From the NCBI GenBank assembly GCA_902635845.1, contig CACPPK010000012.1, forward strand, positions 1-37,198: 37,198 bases of DNA. Direction: 5' to 3'. The stretch is from an uncultured Pelagibacteraceae bacterium. Its GTDB lineage: Bacteria > Pseudomonadota > Alphaproteobacteria > Pelagibacterales > Pelagibacteraceae. A program made the translations under genes and the position numbers. Below the pieces are notes generated by a model. The model was not told the DNA's origin. It saw nothing but the letters and a program-made list of their open reading frames with translations, and did not search any database. The stretch's first letter is position 1; each line of letters starts with the position of its first letter. This document shows, piece after piece, positions 32,370 to 37,198 of this stretch.

Positions 32370-33263
32370 ATGAGTAAATCCATATCATTATTTAGTGCCT
32401 TGTTGTGCACTTTTATTTGGGGAACAACTTTTATTGCCCAAGATACGGGCATGGATAATATTGGCCCTTTTACATTTAATTCTGTTAGGTTTTTTGTTGG
32501 TTTTCTAGCCATAATTCCGCTTATGATTTTATTTGAATTAAAAAATTTTAAATCAGAATTTAAATTAGATAAAAAAACTTTCATAATTTATTCATTATTA
32601 ATTGGAATTTCTTTATTTTTAGGCTCAGCACTACAACAAGTTGCTTTGCTTTATACAGATGTTGCAAATGCTGCTTTTTTTACAATTTTTTATGTGCCAA
32701 TGGTACCGATTATCATTTTTTTGTTTAGTAAAAAATCAATACATTGGAGTGTATGGCCTTCTGTAGTTCTATGTTTAATTGGAGGTTATTTATTAACAAA
32801 TTTTCATGATGCAACAGTAAGATTAGGAGATACTTTAGTTGTTCTCGGAGCTTTATTTTGGAGTACTCATATAATTTTTACTGGGATCATTATAACTAAA
32901 TACAATCTACCACTTACTTTAGGAGCTGCGCAGACATTAATTGTGGCTATTTTTTCTTTTATAATTGGAATTATTTATGAAGAATTTATTTTAAATAATA
33001 TTTTAAAGGAAATTTATTCAATTTTATACGCTGGGATATTATCTGGTGGATTTGCATTTGTTCTGCAAATTTATGCACAAAGAAATATTACACCTGCACC
33101 AGCAGCCATTATATTTTCACTTGAAGGAGTATTTGCTACAATAGCTGCTTGGTTTATTTTAAATCAAATTCTAGATGTTAATAATCTGCTTGGTTGTTTT
33201 TTTATTCTATGTGGGGTTCTTTTATCTCAATTACTACCTTTAGTTAAAAAAAAATATATTTAA
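32370..33263 (+). CDS. EamA/DMT family transporter (RhaT/YdcZ-like permease)
   Basis: 297 residues with about ten hydrophobic helices in two EamA repeats. The start, LFSALLCTFIWGTTFIAQ, and the mid-repeat ALFWSTHIIFTG and end-of-repeat PAPAAIIFSLEGVFATIAAWFI segments are typical of drug/metabolite transporters. These exchange or export amino acids and other small metabolites; the substrate is not predictable. It begins 6 bp after aceF and so may be part of that operon. The stop overlaps that of the opposite-strand uppP by 4 bp. Confidence 0.87.
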   Translation: MSKSISLFSALLCTFIWGTTFIAQDTGMDNIGPFTFNSVRFFVGFLAIIPLMILFELKNFKSEFKLDKKTFIIYSLLIGISLFLGSALQQVALLYTDVANAAFFTIFYVPMVPIIIFLFSKKSIHWSVWPSVVLCLIGGYLLTNFHDATVRLGDTLVVLGALFWSTHIIFTGIIITKYNLPLTLGAAQTLIVAIFSFIIGIIYEEFILNNILKEIYSILYAGILSGGFAFVLQIYAQRNITPAPAAIIFSLEGVFATIAAWFILNQILDVNNLLGCFFILCGVLLSQLLPLVKKKYI

Positions 33264-34024
33264 TAAATTAAACTAAATAAAATTAAGGCAATTACAATTC
33301 TATAAATTACAAAAGCGTTCATTGAAAATTTATCAATATAAATTAAAAAGAATTTTACTGTTAAGAAAGAAAAAATAAAAGAAGATATAATTGCAATAAC
33401 TATTAAGTAGTTAAATTCAATTGATTGTTCGAAAACATCTTTTAAGCTTAAGACACTAGCTCCAGCCAATGCTGGTATGGAAAGTAAAAAAGATATCTTA
33501 CTTGAATCTACTCTATTAAATTTTAAAATTCTTGCAGCTGTTATAGTAATTCCCGCCCTACTCACTCCAGGTACAAGAGAGAAAATTTGGAAAATACCTA
33601 TAAATATTATTGACTGAAAATTTAAATTTGTAGAAATTTTTTTATCAAATCGATTTTTGTCTGACATATATAAAATAATTGCAAATATTAGTGTAGTCCA
33701 TGCTATAATTTCTATGTCTCTTAACTGATAAATTAAACCTGTATTAAAAAGTATATAACCAACAATTATTAATGGAATAGATCCAAGTATAATTAAACTT
33801 AAAAGTCTTTTATTTTTTCTAGCATCAAATAGTTCATCCCTAAAAAAATAGATTATTGCCATTAGAGACCCTAAATGGAGGCTTATATCAATTAACAGAG
33901 AACTGGATTTAAATTCATATAACGTGGAAACCAAAATTAAATGAGCAGAGGAGCTTATAGGTAGAAATTCAGATATTCCTTGAATTGCAGACAGAATTAA
34001 AACTTCTATAATATTTTGAAACAT
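33260..34024 (-). CDS. uppP: Undecaprenyl-diphosphate phosphatase
   Basis: 254 residues, mostly membrane helices. The two UppP signature regions are present: GISEFLPISSSAHL (16-29), with the catalytic glutamate, and VPGVSRAGITI (about 153-163), with the catalytic arginine. It dephosphorylates undecaprenyl diphosphate so that the lipid carrier can be reused for peptidoglycan and O-antigen-type glycans. Bacitracin resistance is a side effect of its amount. It is monocistronic, divergent from gltD across a 183-bp gap. Confidence 0.94.
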   Translation of the reverse strand: MFQNIIEVLILSAIQGISEFLPISSSAHLILVSTLYEFKSSSLLIDISLHLGSLMAIIYFFRDELFDARKNKRLLSLIILGSIPLIIVGYILFNTGLIYQLRDIEIIAWTTLIFAIILYMSDKNRFDKKISTNLNFQSIIFIGIFQIFSLVPGVSRAGITITAARILKFNRVDSSKISFLLSIPALAGASVLSLKDVFEQSIEFNYLIVIAIISSFIFSFLTVKFFLIYIDKFSMNAFVIYRIVIALILFSLIY

Positions 34025-34131
34025 TATTTCTTCGTAACTTATAAAGTATTTATTTAAAACAATTCGATTTAAGCATAATAGCTATGCAATAATTAAAAAC
34101 TTGTTTATTGGCGGTAATAATTTAAAAATTA

Positions 34132-34150
34132 AGGTCAATATATATGACCT
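34132..34150. promoter_or_regulatory. Inverted repeat, candidate operator upstream of gltDB
   Basis: AGGTCA (34132-34137) and TGACCT (34145-34150) form a perfect 6-bp dyad with a 7-bp AT-only spacer. Downstream, an extended -10-like element TGCTTTATA lies at 34157-34165, so the dyad would cover the -35 position of that promoter. This layout is what one expects of a repressor or activator site. The gap 34025-34207 also serves uppP in the other direction. No known regulator is assigned. Confidence 0.5.
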
Positions 34151-34207
34151 ATTTTATGCTTTATATACAAAAATCAACGTATATTTTGCCAAAACTTAAA
34201 TAATATT

Positions 34208-35647
34208 ATGCCAGATAAAATGCTTAAATTTGTTAAAATAGGTCAACAAACTCCACCTAAAAGAGAAGTTGATACGAGAAAGAAAGATTTTAATGAAATT
34301 TATGACGAGTATATCAATGAAAAAGCAAAAGAACAGTCAAGTAGGTGTTCGCAATGTGGAGTACCTTTTTGCCAAGTTCATTGTCCTTTAAGTAACAACA
34401 TTCCAGATTGGCTTAAACTGACAGCTGAGGGAAGATTAAAAGAGGCTTATGATTTATCCCAAAGTACAAACAATATGCCTGAAGTGTGTGGCCGAATTTG
34501 CCCTCAAGATAGATTATGCGAGGGAAATTGTGTAATTGAACAGTCTGGTCATGGAACAGTAACTATTGGATCAGTAGAAAAATATATTACAGATAATGCT
34601 TGGGCTCAGGGCTGGGTAAAACCAATTAAGGTAACGAATGAAAAAAATCAAAGCGTAGGAATTATAGGAGCAGGTCCTGCTGGATTAGCTGCTGCAGAGC
34701 AATTAAGAAAAAATGGGTATAAAATTACTGTCTACGATAGATATGATAGAGCAGGAGGATTATTAATTTATGGAATTCCAAATTTTAAATTAGAAAAAGA
34801 AGTTGTAGAGCGAAGAACAAAACTCTTAAAGGATGGAGGGATTGAATTTGTTCAAAATTTTGAAGTTGGTAAGGATGCAAGCCTAGACCAATTGAGAAAA
34901 AAACACGATGCAATTTTAATTGCTACAGGAGTTTATAAAGCAAGAGAAGTAAACTTACCTGGAAATGATCTTGATAATATTTTTCCTGCAATGGATTTTT
35001 TAACAGCATCTAATAAAAAAGGTTTAGGAGATGATGTTGAGTTGTTTGATAAAGGAATTTTAAACGCAGAAGGCAAAGATATTGTTGTAATCGGTGGAGG
35101 TGATACGGCAATGGATTGTGTAAGAACTTCTATAAGACAGAAGGCAAAATCTGTTAAATGTTTGTATAGAAGAGATAAAGAAAATATGCCAGGATCTGCT
35201 AGAGAAGTTGCAAACGCAGAAGAAGAAGGTGTTGAGTTTGTTTGGTTATCAAGTCCCAAAGAATTTAAAGGTAAAAATAAAGTAGAAAAAATAATTGTAG
35301 ATCAAATTAAATTAGGTGATCCAGACGACACAGGAAGAAGAAAGCCACAGGTACAAGAAGGTTCAAGTTACGAAACAAAAGCAGATATGGTTATCAAAGC
35401 ACTAGGTTTTGATCCTGAGGATTTACCAAATTTATTTGATAGTAGTGAATTACAAGTAACAAAGTGGGGAACCATTAAAACAGATTTTGATACTATGGAA
35501 ACAAATATAAAAGGGGTGTTTGCTGCTGGTGATATAGTTAGAGGAGCTTCATTAGTTGTTTGGGCGATAAAAGATGGAAGAGATGCGGCAGCTTCAATTA
35601 AAACTTATCTAGAGAGTAAATCTAAAGTGGAAAAAAGAGTGGCTTAA
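34208..35647 (+). CDS. gltD: Glutamate synthase (NADPH) small subunit
   Basis: 479 residues. The N-terminal part carries the Fe-S cysteines C47, C50, C55, C59 and C94, C98, C104, C108 in CSQCGVPFCQVHC and CGRICPQDRLCEGNC. FAD-binding VGIIGAGPAG is at 150-159, the NADPH-binding VIGGGDTAMD follows, and GVFAAGDIVRGASLVVWAI is near the C terminus. It feeds electrons from NADPH to the large subunit, which makes glutamate from glutamine and 2-oxoglutarate. The stop codon shares one base with the gltB start (TAATG), so the pair is coupled. A second possible start is Met5. gltD precedes gltB here, opposite to the E. coli order. Confidence 0.96.
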   Translation: MPDKMLKFVKIGQQTPPKREVDTRKKDFNEIYDEYINEKAKEQSSRCSQCGVPFCQVHCPLSNNIPDWLKLTAEGRLKEAYDLSQSTNNMPEVCGRICPQDRLCEGNCVIEQSGHGTVTIGSVEKYITDNAWAQGWVKPIKVTNEKNQSVGIIGAGPAGLAAAEQLRKNGYKITVYDRYDRAGGLLIYGIPNFKLEKEVVERRTKLLKDGGIEFVQNFEVGKDASLDQLRKKHDAILIATGVYKAREVNLPGNDLDNIFPAMDFLTASNKKGLGDDVELFDKGILNAEGKDIVVIGGGDTAMDCVRTSIRQKAKSVKCLYRRDKENMPGSAREVANAEEEGVEFVWLSSPKEFKGKNKVEKIIVDQIKLGDPDDTGRRKPQVQEGSSYETKADMVIKALGFDPEDLPNLFDSSELQVTKWGTIKTDFDTMETNIKGVFAAGDIVRGASLVVWAIKDGRDAAASIKTYLESKSKVEKRVA

Positions 35648-37198
35648 TGGAAAATTATAAAAAGAACCTTCACATTTTAAAAGAAAATAATGTTTATTCA
35701 GAAGACATGGAGCATGATGCTTGTGGTGTTGGTATAATTGCATCAACTGAAGGTAAAAAATCTCGTAAAGTTGTAGAGTATGGAATTGAAGCGTTAAAAG
35801 CAGTCTGGCATAGAGGCGCTGTAGATGCCGATGGGAAAACCGGTGATGGAGCTGGGATTCATGTTGAAATACCAAAAGATTTCTTCATTGAAAAGATAGA
35901 AGTGACAGGACACACACATGATAATTCTGAAATATGTGTGGGCATGATATTTCTACCTCGGAATGATTACGCAGCACAAGAAAGTTGCAAAACTATTGTT
36001 GAAAGTGAATTAACAAAAAATGATTTTAGTATTTACGGCTGGAGACAAGTTCCAGTTAATCCAAAAGTTTTAGGAGAAAAGGCATTCCAAACAATGCCTG
36101 AAATTATCCAAGTATTGTTTAAACCTTATGATCCAGAATTAACAAATAAAAATTTAGAAAGAAAAATTTATGAAACTAGAAGAAAGATAGAAAATGAAGC
36201 TTTTAAAAAGTCTTTAAACAATTTTTACATTTGTTCATTGAGTTCTAAATCTATCATTTACAAGGGAATGTTTTTAGCTGAAGCTATCTCAGATTTCTAC
36301 CTTGATCTAAAAGATGAGAGATTTGTTTCAAGGTTTGCTATTTTTCATCAAAGATTTTCAACAAACACAGCACCTAGTTGGAATTTAGCTCAACCCTTTA
36401 GAGCTATAGCTCATAATGGAGAAATTAATACCTATAGAGGAAATAAAAATTGGATGAAGGTTCATGAACAAGAGATGAACAGTCCCCTTTTTGACGATGT
36501 CGAAAACTTAAAACCTGTTATACAACAGGGAGCATCAGACTCTGCTGCATTAGACAATGTTTTTGAATTATTAAATATATCTGGTCAGCCTGCGCCTTTG
36601 GCGAAGCTTATGTTGGTTCCGGACGCGTGGTCTAAAAAAAATAAAACTCTACCAAAAGATCATCAACAATTATTTAATTTTTTAAACAGTACTATGGAGC
36701 CATGGGATGGACCGGCAGCTATTGCTGGAACTGATAATGAGTGGGTTATAGCTGCAAATGATAGAAATGGATTAAGACCTTTAAGATACGCAATTACAAA
36801 AGACAAATTATTATTTGCAGGTTCTGAAACAGGAATGATTGAATTAAATGAAAAAAGAATTTTGTCAAAGGGAAGATTGGGTCCCGGAGAAATAATTGGA
36901 GTTAGAATAGAAAAAGGTAAAGTATTTACTAACAAGCAAATAAAAGATTATTTAGCAAAAGAATATAAACATTTTAATTCACAAATAATCGACCTAGATG
37001 ATAAGTTAACTATTTCAGATGAAAAAAATTCTTTTTCAGGAGATGATTTAAGAAGAAGGCAATATACTTTTGGAATAAGTTTAGAAGATCTTGAGCTTAT
37101 ACTGCATCCTATGGCAGAAGATGCTAAAGAAGCAACTGGATCTATGGGGGACGATACACCATTGGCTGTTTTGTCAGATAGGTATAGACCGCTATACC
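35647..37198 (+). CDS. gltB: Glutamate synthase large subunit, N-terminal part (runs off window end)
   Basis: The frame is open from the ATG at 35647 to the end of the window, giving about 517 of roughly 1500 residues. MENYKKN starts a 25-residue propeptide; the N-terminal nucleophile is C26 in HDACGVG, released by cleavage as in other class II amidotransferases. RFAIFHQRFSTNTAPSW, AHNGEINT, GASDSAALDNVFELL and AANDRNGLRPLRY are standard GltB glutaminase-domain segments. The domain releases ammonia from glutamine. The FMN and Fe-S parts are outside the window. Confidence 0.95.
   Translation, partial: MENYKKNLHILKENNVYSEDMEHDACGVGIIASTEGKKSRKVVEYGIEALKAVWHRGAVDADGKTGDGAGIHVEIPKDFFIEKIEVTGHTHDNSEICVGMIFLPRNDYAAQESCKTIVESELTKNDFSIYGWRQVPVNPKVLGEKAFQTMPEIIQVLFKPYDPELTNKNLERKIYETRRKIENEAFKKSLNNFYICSLSSKSIIYKGMFLAEAISDFYLDLKDERFVSRFAIFHQRFSTNTAPSWNLAQPFRAIAHNGEINTYRGNKNWMKVHEQEMNSPLFDDVENLKPVIQQGASDSAALDNVFELLNISGQPAPLAKLMLVPDAWSKKNKTLPKDHQQLFNFLNSTMEPWDGPAAIAGTDNEWVIAANDRNGLRPLRYAITKDKLLFAGSETGMIELNEKRILSKGRLGPGEIIGVRIEKGKVFTNKQIKDYLAKEYKHFNSQIIDLDDKLTISDEKNSFSGDDLRRRQYTFGISLEDLELILHPMAEDAKEATGSMGDDTPLAVLSDRYRPLY

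Noticed and set aside
1..37198. CRISPR array, prophage, transposase or toxin-antitoxin system
   Set aside because: No regularly spaced repeats, phage structural genes, transposase motifs or paired small toxin/antitoxin ORFs were seen on either strand.

Overview
The window is AT-rich, gene-dense bacterial DNA. Gene content and order point to an alphaproteobacterium with a streamlined genome, most probably a SAR11 (Pelagibacterales) lineage. The evidence is mutM-rpsT-dnaA-dnaN, argH-lptM-lysA and RNA helicase-fdxA-carD gene order, ubiquinone synthesis by a Coq7-type hydroxylase, a TAXI-type TRAP transporter, very short or overlapping gene junctions, A/T-biased codons and Lys/Ile/Asn-rich proteins. 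The lineage call is inference from memory, not from a search.

Layout. 1-3.35 kb: the 3' end of mutM, rpsT, a 311-bp AT-rich gap holding a direct repeat and a palindrome, then overlapping dnaA-dnaN. 3.35-6.8 kb (minus): plsC, lysA, a 40-residue lipoprotein resembling LptM, and argH, the last three packed with 0-1 bp between them. 6.8-10.4 kb: a TlpA-like thioredoxin, a HIG1-type twin-TM protein, a serine esterase and an HNH nuclease, facing a minus-strand block of coq7, dsbB and a DedA/YqaA-type membrane protein. 10.5-12.3 kb: tRNA-Leu(CAA) and a long-chain acyl-CoA synthetase. 12.4-16.7 kb: a 30-residue Lys/Arg peptide gene with its own promoter and terminator, convergent with a minus-strand run of SUV3-like helicase, TerB-like protein, 7Fe ferredoxin and a CarD regulator with a long Lys-rich N-terminal tail.

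16.9-24.1 kb: acetoacetyl-CoA synthetase, a class I aminotransferase, a TAXI solute-binding protein, an internal terminator hairpin and a fused TRAP permease, then (minus) a hotdog thioesterase and a possible 32-residue membrane peptide. 24.15-26.6 kb: a small surface-glycan cluster (galE, family 25 glycosyltransferase, SAM methyltransferase) ending at tRNA-Arg(ACG). 26.7-32.4 kb: thiolase, then aceE and aceF, where AceE carries a lipoyl domain closely similar to that of AceF. 32.4-37.2 kb: an EamA transporter, UppP, and gltD-gltB (gltB cut by the window end), preceded by an inverted repeat that may be an operator.

Functional themes are replication start-up, Arg/Lys and glutamate synthesis, envelope thiol and lipid chemistry, acetyl-CoA/acetoacetyl-CoA supply, and organic acid uptake. 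No phage, insertion sequence or CRISPR array was seen. The most unusual points are the lipoyl-AceE fusion and the pair of Lys-rich products (free peptide and CarD tail) sharing one terminator. The gltDB operator candidate and the repeat structure upstream of dnaA come next.
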